NCBI RefSeq assembly: GCF_029625315.1
Contig: NZ_CP121110.1
Coordinates: 1,169,501-1,233,500, forward strand
Origin: Flavobacterium ginsengisoli
GTDB lineage: Bacteria; Bacteroidota; Bacteroidia; Flavobacteriales; Flavobacteriaceae
Direction: 5' to 3'
Length of the DNA stretch: 64,000 nt
Both the position numbers and the translations under genes were made by a program. The notes under the pieces were generated by a model. It was given only the letters and a program-made list of their open reading frames with translations. It did not search any database and was not told the DNA's origin. Numbering within the stretch: the stretch's first letter is position 1; each line of letters opens with the position of its first letter. Positions 28,721 to 38,757 of this stretch are shown in pieces.

Positions 28721-29002
28721 TTATCTATTAAAAAAATTCGCTGTAAAACAATAAAAAGCAAATAAAAAACGCCTCAAAATTAACTTGAGACGTTTTACTT
28801 TATTTTTTTCTTCGTTATTCAACTTATCATCCAGTTCAGGTTCTTGACCTTTAAACTTTTTAGTGTCGACATCATAATTTTCATCATTTGTCAAAACTTC
28901 GTCATGTTCTTTATATTGATGTTTTCTCGTGTCATTTCGATGATCTCCTCCACCCTGTTGTTTAGGATTCGGGTTTTTCTGGGTTTGATTATTCTTTTCC
29001 AT
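28721..29002 (-). CDS. Small charged low-complexity protein, 3' end doubtful
   Basis: A 93-codon frame that begins MEKNNQTQKNPNPKQQGGGD and is rich in Asn, Gln, Lys and Asp. The last 30 codons run through a terminator-like hairpin (28766-28796). With one more A in the A7 run at 28803-28809 the gene would stop after NNEEKK, about 63 residues, just before that hairpin. The shorter form is more plausible. Function unknown; similar short charged proteins are common in Flavobacterium. Confidence 0.5.
   Translation of the reverse strand: MEKNNQTQKNPNPKQQGGGDHRNDTRKHQYKEHDEVLTNDENYDVDTKKFKGQEPELDDKLNNEEKNKVKRLKLILRRFLFAFYCFTANFFNR
28766..28796 (-). terminator. Terminator-like hairpin inside the 3' end of the 28721 frame
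   Basis: AAAACGCCTCAA and TTGAGACGTTTT pair with one mismatch over 12 bp. Its presence inside a coding frame suggests the frame ends earlier. Confidence 0.6.
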
Positions 29003-29166
29003 AATTTTTCGTTTTTAAATGATTTTTAAAATTACCTCAAATACAATAGTTTGACTTATATAATCATTTTTAAAAATTATAAAATAAACCTTTTATTGTG
29101 GAGACAAATCCTTGCTTCTGGATAAAATATTTATTTTTACTTCTAATAACTCAAAACAAACAGTCC

Positions 29167-30549
29167 ATGAACTTTCTGAATTTCTTCAAAAAACATAATA
29201 GCGAGAAACAACAAAATAAAAATTCAGAATCGACTGCCTCAAAATACTCTAATCTATTTTATACAACTCAAATAGATAATTTAACTGCAAACGATAAAGA
29301 ATATCAAAATATTAGCATAAATAAGAATATATCTGATTTTTTTTTCGAAAATGAAATAGGCTATAATTATTCATTTTACGAAAATTTTATAGGCTCGCAA
29401 TCAATTAAAGAAGATGAAAAAATTGATTTTATTGAAAAAGAACTTCAAAACGATGAACATTTAATTCCGTTTTTAAAACAATTTGATTTTTTATTTTTAG
29501 AAGAAGAATCAAAATTAAAGCGTTACATCAATCATTTGCAAAACACTCCCGAAAAATTCTCTTTTGATTTTTTTGAATTTACTTTAAAAAACAAACTTGA
29601 GAATTGTTACGAAGAAATTCAGAAGTACTTAAAAAACAGAAACAATGGCAAAAAATATTTCTATGAAACTTCAATCCCGATCGTTCTTTTTGATTTAGGT
29701 TTTAAAGAAGATTCTTTTATTCTACTAAAATTATTTGTAAACGAATATTTTGAGGGCAAAATTGAATCTATAAATGATGAATCATTTTTTGAAGAAACTA
29801 ATCCGTTTGCTTATTTAGCATTAAATAATATGGCATTTCAAGCTGAAATAACAGAATTAGCATTTTCATACTTCGCGTCAAGTCATTTAGACAATCATTA
29901 TTGTCTCAAAAAGTTTTTGTTCTATACTGACAAGAATAAGTTCTTTACTATTATGCTAAATCAATACCAACTTACTCCTGAAGATATTAGTAATGATCCT
30001 GGATTTATAAAGAATGACATTAACTGGAACAAACATCTTTATAGCCCATTTTTAAAATCATTATCAATCAGCAATTTTGATCAATATTTGGCTGAAACCA
30101 CTTATAATGGTGAAATTTTAGTCAAAACTAAACTAAACACTTCCTTATTTGATACCTCAATTGCATCTTATCCTTTAAATTACGAACTTTTCTTTAATAC
30201 TTATATTGCAAAATTATTGTTCAAAAAAAATATAAAAGGAAGATTCTATCAAAATGCTGAATTGTTTGGAGATCCAAGATATAGTCAGGGTTCTTATGGC
30301 TATACTTTAAATTTTGTTGTCGAAGAACAAGTTTTTTCTATTTATTTTGAAACCGAAACAAACTGGTTGGAAGTAAAACCTTTCATAAAATTATTAAATA
30401 CGGCACTAAAAACGATACATTCAGAGTTTCGATTTTTCTTTTTAGTCGAAGATGTAGATTGTAATTTAATTCTAGAAAAACCAGATGATGTTGTTGATTT
30501 TATTAAAGATTTAAATTTTGAAACTACTGTACTTAGAAAATCAATTTAA
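29167..30549 (+). CDS. Uncharacterised protein, 460 residues
   Basis: I do not recognise this protein. I take the ATG at 29167 (MNFLNFFKKHNSEK); an ATG 69 bases upstream would add an unrelated hydrophobic stretch. It is rich in Phe, Asn, Lys and Glu, mostly helical, with no signal peptide, no Cys motif and no TM segment. The C-terminal third contains alternating strands (YGYTLNFVVEEQVFSIYFETE). It is followed by the flavin monooxygenase gene on the same strand. Confidence 0.6.
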   Translation: MNFLNFFKKHNSEKQQNKNSESTASKYSNLFYTTQIDNLTANDKEYQNISINKNISDFFFENEIGYNYSFYENFIGSQSIKEDEKIDFIEKELQNDEHLIPFLKQFDFLFLEEESKLKRYINHLQNTPEKFSFDFFEFTLKNKLENCYEEIQKYLKNRNNGKKYFYETSIPIVLFDLGFKEDSFILLKLFVNEYFEGKIESINDESFFEETNPFAYLALNNMAFQAEITELAFSYFASSHLDNHYCLKKFLFYTDKNKFFTIMLNQYQLTPEDISNDPGFIKNDINWNKHLYSPFLKSLSISNFDQYLAETTYNGEILVKTKLNTSLFDTSIASYPLNYELFFNTYIAKLLFKKNIKGRFYQNAELFGDPRYSQGSYGYTLNFVVEEQVFSIYFETETNWLEVKPFIKLLNTALKTIHSEFRFFFLVEDVDCNLILEKPDDVVDFIKDLNFETTVLRKSI

Positions 30550-30646
30550 TTAACTCTTCTACGCCTCCATATTATCTTAAAATAGCTTCTGAAAAATAAT
30601 GCTAATTTTGCTTCATTATAATTACAATAAAAATTATGTGGACGAT

Positions 30647-32051
30647 ATGTCAGGAATGCCGGGACAAGGCAAAATAAATCGCGGACTTAGTAAAAAAGCT
30701 CAAAGACGTTATAAAACAGAATTGGCTGCATTTGAAAGTTCGCAAACTAAAGTTGCTCCAATACGCCCTAAAGCACATCTGCATTTGTGCACAAATTGCT
30801 CAGGATCAGGATTAATTCAGTCCGAAAAATATCTAGAACCTGATTTGACAAAACCTCACGTTGCTATAATTGGTGCTGGCATTGGCGGTGTCGCTTTGGC
30901 CGTGGCATGTTTACATCGCGGAATTCCTTTTTCAATTTACGAAAGAGATACTCATTTTGATGCACGATCTCAAGGCTACGGACTTACATTACAACAAGCC
31001 AGTAAAGCCATGAAGGGTTTAGGGATTACTTCTTTAAACGGTATAATTTCTACAAAACATATTGTTCATAATACAGAAGGAAAAATATTGGGCGAATGGG
31101 GAACCAGAAAATGGATTGAAACTGAAATTAAACCGTCTGCTACACGTACCAATATGCATATTGCACGGCAATCGTTGCGCCAAGCTCTTTTAGAACAGCT
31201 TGGAGGAAATAATGCGGTGCAATGGGGACATCAATTGTTAGATTTTAAAGCTAATATTGATGGTGTAGAACTTAAATTTCAAGTAAACCGAGATGAAAAA
31301 AACGTAAAAGCTGATCTTGTCGTTGGTGCAGATGGCATTAGAAGCATTGTGAGAAAACTAACAATTGGCGAAGACATAACCCCGCTTCGTTATTTGGATT
31401 GCATTGTAATATTAGGAATTTGTCCTTTAAGTTCTCTCAAAGATATTTCGAGCCAATTATTAGATTCTGCAACCGTTTTTCAGACTGCAAATGGAAATGA
31501 ACGAATTTATGTTATGCCTTACACGGGAGATTCTGTAATGTGGCAATTGAGTTTCCCGATGTCTGAAGAAGAAGCTAAAGAACTAAGCGCAAAAGGTCCG
31601 AAAGCACTTAAAGAAGAAGCTTGTCGCAGAACACAATGGCACACTCCTATTCCGCAAATTTTAGAAGCTACACAAGAAAGTTTAATTTCTGGATATCCTG
31701 TTTATGATCGCGAATTGCTTCGATCGGAATTATTAGAAAAGAATCAAAATATAACTTTAATTGGCGATGCAGCGCACCCAATGAGTCCGTTTAAAGGTCA
31801 AGGTGCAAACCAAGCTTTGTTGGATGCTTTAAAATTGGCTAGAAAAATATATAGAGGCTGTAATGCAAAATCTAATTGGAGAGAAACTGGTCTAAGAAAA
31901 AATATCTTAAACGATTTTGAAGCAGAAATGCTAGAACGCAGTGCTGCCAAAGTAAAAGGTTCTGCTGATGCTTGCACAGTTCTTGCATTCTGAAATTATA
32001 CTCCGAGAAGGTGATGAACCTCGAGGAAGATATCCTAAAAAAAGGAAATAA
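30647..32051 (+). CDS. FAD-dependent monooxygenase with N-terminal extension, frameshifted at the end
   Basis: A PHBH-fold class A flavoprotein monooxygenase. FAD binds at IIGAGIGGVALAV (about residues 72-84) and at GDAAHPMSPFKGQGANQAL near residue 375; LVVGADGIRS lies between. The 65 residues before the FAD motif are an unusual basic extension with one CTNC pair. I start at the ATG at 30647. As written it stops at 31993. One extra base in GCTTGC at 31970-31975 causes this: with GCTGC the frame continues as DAAQFLHSEIILREGDEP to a stop at 32051. It hydroxylates an unknown, probably aromatic, substrate using NAD(P)H and oxygen. Confidence 0.82.
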
Positions 32052-32081
32052 AGAAGAAAGATTTTAGAAGAAAGAGTAAAT

Positions 32082-32116
32082 AAAAAATGCTAAACAGGTT
32101 TGTTTAGCATTTTTTT
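32082..32116 (+). terminator. Terminator of the FAD monooxygenase gene
   Basis: AAAAAATGCTAAACA and TGTTTAGCATTTTTT form a 15-bp stem with a 4-base loop, 30 bases after the reconstructed stop. Confidence 0.85.
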
Positions 32117-32180
32117 GTAAAAAGTTATTTTTCAGTCATATAGATGCAAATTAAACAATAATTTAATATTATTTTATAAC

Positions 32181-32188
32181 TAAGTTTG
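32181..32188 (+). promoter_or_regulatory. Candidate -7 element for the small gene at 32243
   Basis: TAAGTTTG matches TAnnTTTG 54 bases before the start at 32243. No TTG is at the -33 position. Confidence 0.35.
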
Positions 32189-32242
32189 ACTTGATCTTTT
32201 TAATTTTATAATCTCATTTACAAACAATTAAATAATCACGCC

Positions 32243-32446
32243 ATGAAAAATACACAAATAAATTTCAGTCCAAACAATGAGACCTGTACAGACCGAACTT
32301 TGGTTTGTGATGGTGATAATAACGAATTAATATTTCGTAAAACTTATGTAGGAGATTGGGGAGATTGGGACGAGAAACCAGATGATATTTTAAAAGATCA
32401 ACATCTTTATCTGGATCAAAATACAAGTTTTACAAATGCAATTTAA
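32243..32446 (+). CDS. Small uncharacterised protein
   Basis: A 67-residue, acidic, cytoplasmic-looking protein with an odd repeated GDWGDWDE stretch and two cysteines (Cys15 and Cys22). It has its own candidate promoter upstream. I do not recognise it. The frame is the only open one in its interval and starts with ATG after an AT-rich leader. Confidence 0.5.
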   Translation: MKNTQINFSPNNETCTDRTLVCDGDNNELIFRKTYVGDWGDWDEKPDDILKDQHLYLDQNTSFTNAI

Positions 32447-32492
32447 ACTTATTATTGCTTTATGGGCATTACAACCTAGTATTCTATCTTAA

Positions 32493-32747
32493 TTATGCTA
32501 GAACACTAATTGTATTGCTTAAATTTTCTTTGTTTATAAAATCTAGAATAAATTCTCTTACTTCTTTATTTGCCTCTGTTTTAGTAGCAAATGAATTAAT
32601 ATAGAATTCGTCGTCCTTGTCGCTAATATGAATAATTTCGGTGTAACCTTTGGTTATTAAACTACCTTTTAGCTTAATTATATTTACTTCTTGTTTTCCG
32701 TCAAGTTCTTTGCGAACCTGTAGTTTTATAGCTCTTTCCATATTCAA
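32493..32747 (-). CDS. Small uncharacterised protein
   Basis: An 84-residue protein starting MNMERAIKLQVRKELDG, with a mixed alpha/beta pattern and no signal or TM. It ends 47 bases from the convergent small gene at 32243. I recognise no family. Coding is plausible from length and amphipathic pattern only. Confidence 0.5.
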   Translation of the reverse strand: MNMERAIKLQVRKELDGKQEVNIIKLKGSLITKGYTEIIHISDKDDEFYINSFATKTEANKEVREFILDFINKENLSNTISVLA

Positions 32748-32915
32748 AAATTTTTAAATAATTAACTATCATTCAGTTATAAATTTAAAACATTTAATCT
32801 ATCGAAATAAGATTTTAACACAGTCCGCAACGCATTATTTATCAACATATTATAAACATTTTTTCCTTTTCTTAAAAAGAAACTCGAAACACCAGTAAAA
32901 TCAAGTCTTTTCACA

Positions 32916-33932
32916 TTAATTTCCTGTAAATTCTCTGTCGCTCAAGGTTTTCATAAACGCAATAAGGTTCTCTTTTTCTACTTCTGTAAGCGGAATTCTA
33001 TTGCCATTATTTTTAAAAATAGGATCCAAATTGGCTGCATTCAAAACTCCGTTATCAAAATAATCCAAAACCGATTTTAAGGTTGCAAACTGACCAAAAC
33101 TTCCATAAGGTGCAGTATATTCTACATTTCGTAGAGACGGAACTCTGAAACTCATAAAATCAGTTGCAATTCCAGTAACTCTTCCTCTTCCTGCTTCATT
33201 AGAATCGGTGTTTAACGGAAATCCAATATTTCTAAAACTTTGGTCTGTAAACAATTCGGTGCTATGGCAACTTGCGCATTTTTGCTGAAATGTTGCATAT
33301 CCCGCCGCTTCGTTTTCTGTAAACTGACTTTCTTTTCGTTTTACTTTATCATATTTGCTATTGGCAGAAATCAAAGTATACTCAAACTGAGCAATACTTT
33401 TGTAAATTCTGTCTGCTGTAATTTCCTGATCTCCAAATGTTTTTTTAAACATCTCTTTATAAGAAGCATCATCTTTAATTTTTCCGATAACTTCCAAAAT
33501 CGAAGAATCCATTTCTTCATGGGTAATAATCGGAACCAAAGGCTGTGTTTCTAATTGCAGTCGGCTTCCATCCCAATTAAAGAACTTTAGAAACATTAAA
33601 TTCTGAAGCGGTGGCGCATTTCTAAGCCCTACTCTTCCCTCAATTCCAATAGCTTGCGCATTATGATCGGCAAAGGCATTTGCTTGAATATGACAACTTG
33701 AGCAAGAAATTGTATTGTCCTTACTAAATCTTTTGTCAGAGAAAAGTTTTTCGCCCAACTCAGCACCATATTTTGTAGGTTTATTTAAACTCACATAGCT
33801 ATTTACTTCTGGAAAATCTGTGGGAATATGCAATGAAAGTTCAGGATTATCAAAATAAGTCTCATCAGAATCACTACTGCTACAAGAAGTGAAAAAGATT
33901 ACGATTATGATGAAGCCGATTATTTTTTTCAT
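32916..33932 (-). CDS. Di-heme cytochrome c peroxidase/MauG-family protein, MbnH-like
   Basis: A 338-residue lipoprotein (lipobox FFTSC, Cys17) with two c-type heme sites, CSSCH at 77-81 and CASCH at 219-223. The signature DGRG-like RGRVTG and the FRVPSLRNVEYTAPYG segment of di-heme peroxidases follow. MbnH enzymes of this family oxidise a tryptophan of their partner MbnP to kynurenine, which creates a copper site. The gene directly downstream of mbnP on the same strand makes this role likely. A plain cytochrome c peroxidase is the alternative. A terminator-like hairpin at 33953-33978 lies between the two genes. Confidence 0.85.
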   Translation of the reverse strand: MKKIIGFIIIVIFFTSCSSSDSDETYFDNPELSLHIPTDFPEVNSYVSLNKPTKYGAELGEKLFSDKRFSKDNTISCSSCHIQANAFADHNAQAIGIEGRVGLRNAPPLQNLMFLKFFNWDGSRLQLETQPLVPIITHEEMDSSILEVIGKIKDDASYKEMFKKTFGDQEITADRIYKSIAQFEYTLISANSKYDKVKRKESQFTENEAAGYATFQQKCASCHSTELFTDQSFRNIGFPLNTDSNEAGRGRVTGIATDFMSFRVPSLRNVEYTAPYGSFGQFATLKSVLDYFDNGVLNAANLDPIFKNNGNRIPLTEVEKENLIAFMKTLSDREFTGN

Positions 33933-33952
33933 TTTAATGATTTTTAAAATAA

Positions 33953-33978
33953 AGCCGTCTTTTTAATTTCAGACGGCT
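33953..33978 (-). terminator. Attenuator-like hairpin upstream of the MbnH-like gene
   Basis: AGCCGTCT and AGACGGCT form an 8-bp stem with a 10-base loop, followed on the minus strand by TTTATTTT, 21 bases before the MbnH-like start. It may reduce read-through from mbnP. Confidence 0.5.
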
Positions 33979-34005
33979 CTGAATTTTTTTTAATCAATAG
34001 ATTCG

Positions 34006-34110
34006 ATTTAATCTGCCTAGATCTCCCTCAATCCTCTTTAAATCTGCGTGAAAAAATCTATACTTAAAAAGTATTTCACGCAGATTTTAAAAGATTTAAG
34101 CAGATTAAAT
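34006..34110. repeat. Nested intergenic hairpin repeat (CGCAGATTT family)
   Basis: Outer arms TTTAATCTGC and GCAGATTAAA and a perfect inner pair AAATCTGCGTGAAA (34040-34053) and its complement (34074-34087) surround a short loop. The same CGCAGATTT words appear at 57812-57896 and 60790-60859, so this is a dispersed repeat family. It sits just after the MbnP-like stop codon. Confidence 0.65.
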
Positions 34111-34133
34111 AAGATTTCTACCAAAGAGTTAAC

Positions 34134-35001
34134 TTAGTTTTCTACACTAGTTACAGAAAACATTCCTGAAATATCGTTTGTACCGTTTCCCCCTAGATTA
34201 TCCACAAATTTTACCATTTGCGCTGCAGTATGAACATTTGGAGTAGCATTATCGCCCATTCCTGTCCCTGTAGATAAAGTAATGGTATTGATTTTTCCGC
34301 TCAATAATTTGTCGAAATCAGCCTTAATTTTGATTTTTGGAGCATTTTTACCTACAACTGCATTTACATTAAGACTTAGCGTAATATCTCTATAAGCATT
34401 TACACCTTGTGTATAAGCGCCTTCAGTTCCAGCAACAGTGCTTCCTGTGTGAATTGACATCGCTTTATTATCAGTATCATAAAAACCTTCTACTTTTGTA
34501 AAACGATATCCTGTTCCCCATTCCCACATCATTGCTGTATCATTGGCTCCAGCCGCCGCGTAAAATTTAGGGAATCTTGTTTGGTCTAGAGTATTTTGCT
34601 CTGTTTTAATACCCAAACCAAATTTAATCTGTTTGTATGAAGCAGATGGCACATTGCTCAAAACATAGCTTAATGAAGCCGTTTTTGCCTGATCTATAAC
34701 TGTTGCACCTTTATCTAAATCATTTACGTTGTAAGGCACTTCGCTTCCGTCATCTTTTATTAGACGAATATTGCTAATCACATATTTCACTTCAGAAAAA
34801 TGATGAACTTGTCCTGCCGCCGAAGTATTTGTTGTTGCTGACGCAGAAGTTGCATCTCCTAAAACAATTGTTTTGTCTTTAAACGTATTGTTGAATTCGA
34901 ATGTTAAATTGTTTGCTTGCTGGTGCATCGTCATCATTTGAACATGAAACAAAAGCCAAAGCGGCTGCTGATAATAAAAGGTATTTTTTAAAATTTTGCA
35001 T
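34134..35001 (-). CDS. MbnP-family copper-binding lipoprotein, frameshifted
   Basis: A 288-residue lipoprotein (lipobox AFVSC, Cys20). It has the MbnP pattern: HHFSEVKYVISNIRL (residues 66-80), YKQIKFGLGI, and the signature MMWEWGTGYRFTKVEG at 157-172 with Trp159 and Trp161. In studied MbnP proteins a tryptophan is turned to kynurenine by MbnH to help bind copper. As written the frame breaks at GCTTGC (34915-34920); with GCTGC it reads SNDDDAPAANNLTFEF. The start is the ATG at 35001. It is encoded between the OprC-like receptor and the MbnH-like enzyme. No methanobactin precursor or biosynthesis gene is visible nearby. Confidence 0.88.
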
Positions 35002-35176
35002 TTTTATGATTTTAATTTTTGTACTGTCTTTAAACCATTGAGTTACACTATTCCAACACATAGAAACATAGTTTTCTAAACTAAAAAAAGACGTTTTGCT
35101 AATTTAAATTCACATAGCAAACTATGCGTTAAAGTTCAATTTAACCAAATGGCTATTTTATTAATCAAAAGGAAGA

Positions 35177-35545
35177 TTATAAAATAGGCGGCGGTACAAA
35201 AATTTCAAGGCAAGGTTCTAGCAGATCCAATTCTTTATAAATTGGCACTTTCTTGGATGTTATAATTTTTATTAGCGAAACCTGAAACTGTATATTTGTG
35301 TTTAAAGCAATATCAATCTTTTTGCTAATGCTTCTCAATTCCAAATCAGAATTTTTTTCCGTTTCCTGAAGCTCTTTCTTCAAATGGCATTTACCATGGC
35401 ATTGCAATTCTGGCTTGGCTTTGTTAACACAAAATTCTTTTTCAATCGCATTTTGATTCAGTTTGAAGTGCACAACGATAAGCGCCTGCTGGAAAGAAAC
35501 CAGCAGGAACAGAATTGTCATTGTGATACTAAAAACTTTTTTCAT
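35177..35545 (-). CDS. Small membrane-anchored protein with a C-x9-C-x-G-[KR]-C motif
   Basis: A 122-residue protein with one hydrophobic N-terminal segment (about 5-26), then Cys39, Cys49 and Cys53 in FCVNKAKPELQCHGKCHLKK. The same spacing (C-x9-C-x-G-[KR]-C-x-L) occurs in the protein at 38758-39148, so the two are paralogues. It ends in a Pro-rich FVPPPIL. The gene is 6 bases after the receptor gene and upstream of mbnP, so a role in copper handling at the inner membrane is likely but unproven. Confidence 0.65.
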   Translation of the reverse strand: MKKVFSITMTILFLLVSFQQALIVVHFKLNQNAIEKEFCVNKAKPELQCHGKCHLKKELQETEKNSDLELRSISKKIDIALNTNIQFQVSLIKIITSKKVPIYKELDLLEPCLEIFVPPPIL

Positions 35546-35551
35546 TTTTTC

Positions 35552-37532
35552 TTAGAAATTCAATTTTAAAGACGTGAAAAAATTGCGTCCCATTCTTGGA
35601 ATATTACCCCAATCGGCATACGTACTGTAATATGCATTTAATAAATTCTCAGCTCCAACTTGTATTGTGCTTTGCACTTTGTTGATTTTAAAAGAATAAT
35701 TAGCAGAAATATTCCAAATTGCATAAGCAGACCGTTAAATCTTCTCCATATTCTGGACTGTAATTAATTTGCTCAAAATCGCCATTAACAGAAGTCTGAA
35801 TTCCGAAATTTTTATACATATAATTAAGCGAAGTCAAATAGCTTAACGGACGTATAAATGGTAAATTTCCTCCTTTATTATCCATTCCGCGAGCGTAAGT
35901 CAACGTTCCTTTCCAATGCAAATGTTCCAAAATATCGTAGCTCACATTAGCAGACATATTCAAAAGCGTTGCATAATCTAATGATGTATATCCTTTTACA
36001 CCAACAGATTGATAATTCATCGGACTTCCCATGCTTAAGATTTTACCAATAATGTAGTTCTGAATATAGAAATAGTTTATTTTTCCTTGAATGCTCAATT
36101 TTTCTGTTTTAAAACCTGCGCTTGCATTTCCTTCATACGAAATTTCATTTTTCAAATTCGGATCTCCAATGTAATCGTAACGGTCAAAACTATTATAGAT
36201 ATAATAGCCATAACCCTCAGAAACAGAAGGCGCTCTATGACCGTAACCAGTTCCGACAGAAAAATTAAATTGATCAATATTTAAGTTGTAAGCGGCATTA
36301 AGACTTGGCAGAAATCTCGTTTTTTCCTGAGGAGCTCCAGGATGAAAAATCCAATTGAATTCTATGTATTTAGAATAATTGTAATTCACTCCTAAAGAAC
36401 CACCTAAATGCACTTGACTTTTTTCTGAAATATCCCAAGAATTATTCATAGAAAGTCCAGCATAACGAGTCGTAACCCAAGGCCAGCTGTAAGCAAACAT
36501 CGTTCTTTCGCTTCGATCTTGCGGATACATTCTCATTTCTGCAATAGACAAATTATCATAAGCATTCAGCTGAATTTCAGAAGAGTAATCATTCTTTTTT
36601 AAATTAGCTTTAGAAACCAATCCGTAAGTTGTGCTCCAACCTGGCATGTCCATATGAACTAAATTTTCTGGTCGAGTTGTATCGTCCATATAATGCTCAA
36701 TTGCATTAAAATATACTTTTGTATCTACTACTCTAACCAAACCTTCTTCAAACAATTGTTTATAAGAAGCAGAGGTAATAAGAGCGCGAGAAAGCCACAA
36801 ATCCATTGGCAAAGCAGGATAACCAACATTTTTTGCCACATCAAAAATCGCGTCTAATCTAACCGATGACAAATCGCTGGTTTTGTAAGCCAAACCTAAC
36901 GAAGTATTGAATTTATTGTATTGTGAATGCTTTACTTCGTCATTGTTCCCGTCATGATAATTATCTGCTGTACGGTACGAAATGCTTCCATCTGCAACAA
37001 ACTTAGTTCCCGAATAAGCGATATTCCCTAAATTAAAAAACTGCTTATTATTAAACTCAAATCCAGTTTGATACGCTCCGTTCCATTTCTTTTGAAGTCC
37101 AAACGGCGTACTTTTTCTTTTTAAATCGATGCTTCCGGCAACAGTTGCTCCGTGCAAACTTCCTTCTTGACCCGATTTAATATCTACTGCGGCAAGATTA
37201 TTACTTTCTACATAAGACGTAATTGGATCCATTTTATCAGTGCAAGCGCCAAAAACGTGCATTCCGTCAATTGTAACTGTCGAACGTTCTGTACTCATAT
37301 TATTCAATAAAGGTTCCCAAGCATAAGCTCCACGTTTTATGAAACTGATATTGTCTGATGAAGACAAAAATTCATCAACAGAAACCGCCATTTTCATTTC
37401 TGTTTCAATCTTCTTTTTCGTCGCATTTTTTACGGTTACTTCTTCTAAGTTTTTTATGCTATCGTGATGTGCATGCTGATTTTGAGCTGTAACTGAAAAT
37501 CCCAAGAAAAGCGACATTATAATATATTTCAT
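35552..37532 (-). CDS. OprC/NosA-like TonB-dependent copper receptor, frameshifted near the C-terminus
   Basis: About 659 residues. The signal peptide ends SVTAQ (residue 17), and a His-rich start (NQHAHHD) is followed by a plug and barrel. CTDKM at 97-101 (CxxxM) and HYM at 280-282 (HxM, in EHYMDD) match the CxxxM-HxM copper site described for Pseudomonas OprC, with similar spacing. A further HMDM is at 293-296. As written it stops at 35700 because of one extra base in GCAGAC at 35727-35732; corrected, the frame ends in FTSLKLNF at 35552, a normal barrel terminus. It should import copper ions using TonB energy. Confidence 0.88.
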
Positions 37533-37536
37533 GTTT

Positions 37537-38460
37537 TTAGAATAAAGTATCAATATAAAGTTCACTTTTTACGCCTTCTACTCCTGGCGTATGATCAGTT
37601 GGAACAATGGTCCCTTTTACAATTAATCCGTTTTGGTTCATCATAATTAAGTTCAATGTCCAATTTCCAGTCATCGTATAATTGACAACACCGTGATACA
37701 AACCGTCGTCTCCTTGCGTCAAGTCTTTATTATTTGGCGAAGAGTGATTTCCCATAGAAGGTTCTGGCATTCTCGGATCTAATTTTAAAGTATATCCCAC
37801 AACTTCAGAATAGGAAAACTGAGATGGATCTGGAAAAGTTCCTGCAGGAGTCGTTGGTTTATCGTATTTGTAAACACCAGCAATCAAAGCATTTTCTGAA
37901 ACAGTTGGTTTTTGAGGCGAAATCAATGCAATTATATATTGTTCTCCATCACTTCCTGCAAAAGCAGTCATATTTAAGTTTTTATTGCTTTGTTTTTCTA
38001 CAGTAACATCTTTATTGATTTCATATTTTTGACCATCTGCCGTAAAACTGATGTACAATTTCCAACTCGCTGTAGTAGAGCTTTCTCCTGTAAAAACAGA
38101 ATACCCGCTGTAATACTTTTTAGCAGAATCATATGCAACATTATACTGATGCGGACACGAACTTTTGCTTCCGTCAGCATTACTCATAATTGGCAGAAAA
38201 GTTACGGCAGCTGTCGTTAACTCTTGGCTGTTTTGAGTATTGACAATTTTCAGATGAAGCTCATTATATCCTTTATAGAATGTTCCGTTTAAAGCTTCAA
38301 TGCTAACCTTATAGCTTCCGCTTGTAAGCGAAGTTGCTTCTTTAAATTCCAAGTTTTCAGGAACTTCAGAACCTGTTTCAGCTTCGTAATCTGTTTTGTC
38401 AATTGTACAGGAAGTAACCGCAAATAATACTGCGATTATCCAAAAATTAAAAGATTTCAT
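37537..38460 (-). CDS. YtkA/FixH-like lipoprotein of the copper island
   Basis: A 307-residue lipoprotein (lipobox AVTSC, Cys18) with two beta-sandwich repeats. The second contains the Met/His-rich segment DPRMPEPSMGNHSSPNN, then YHGVVNYTMTGNWTLNLIM, the pattern of YtkA-like domains that often accompany copper or oxidase-assembly genes. It lies 4 bases upstream of the OprC-like receptor and is surely co-transcribed. A periplasmic copper or cytochrome-oxidase-assembly function is inferred from context. Confidence 0.78.
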   Translation of the reverse strand: MKSFNFWIIAVLFAVTSCTIDKTDYEAETGSEVPENLEFKEATSLTSGSYKVSIEALNGTFYKGYNELHLKIVNTQNSQELTTAAVTFLPIMSNADGSKSSCPHQYNVAYDSAKKYYSGYSVFTGESSTTASWKLYISFTADGQKYEINKDVTVEKQSNKNLNMTAFAGSDGEQYIIALISPQKPTVSENALIAGVYKYDKPTTPAGTFPDPSQFSYSEVVGYTLKLDPRMPEPSMGNHSSPNNKDLTQGDDGLYHGVVNYTMTGNWTLNLIMMNQNGLIVKGTIVPTDHTPGVEGVKSELYIDTLF

Positions 38461-38757
38461 TTGATGAATGTTATAAAAAAATGTTTGAAATTTAGCATTA
38501 AGCTATAAATTTTTGAATATCAAAAAATCCAAAATGCTAGTGAAAAGCCAAGAAAATGGCGAAAGTAAATGAAGTTAGAATACAGTTATTCTCTTCAATT
38601 ACAAAAGAAGATCAATATCGTTTTAAAAGAATAAACTATGCGATTTGTTACTCAAATTTGGATTTAAAATCCGCATAAGCGAGCAATAAGACATTCAAAA
38701 TTTCAATTATAAAAAATTGGAATTCGAGAATATTGGAATTAAAAAAAAGATTGATCC

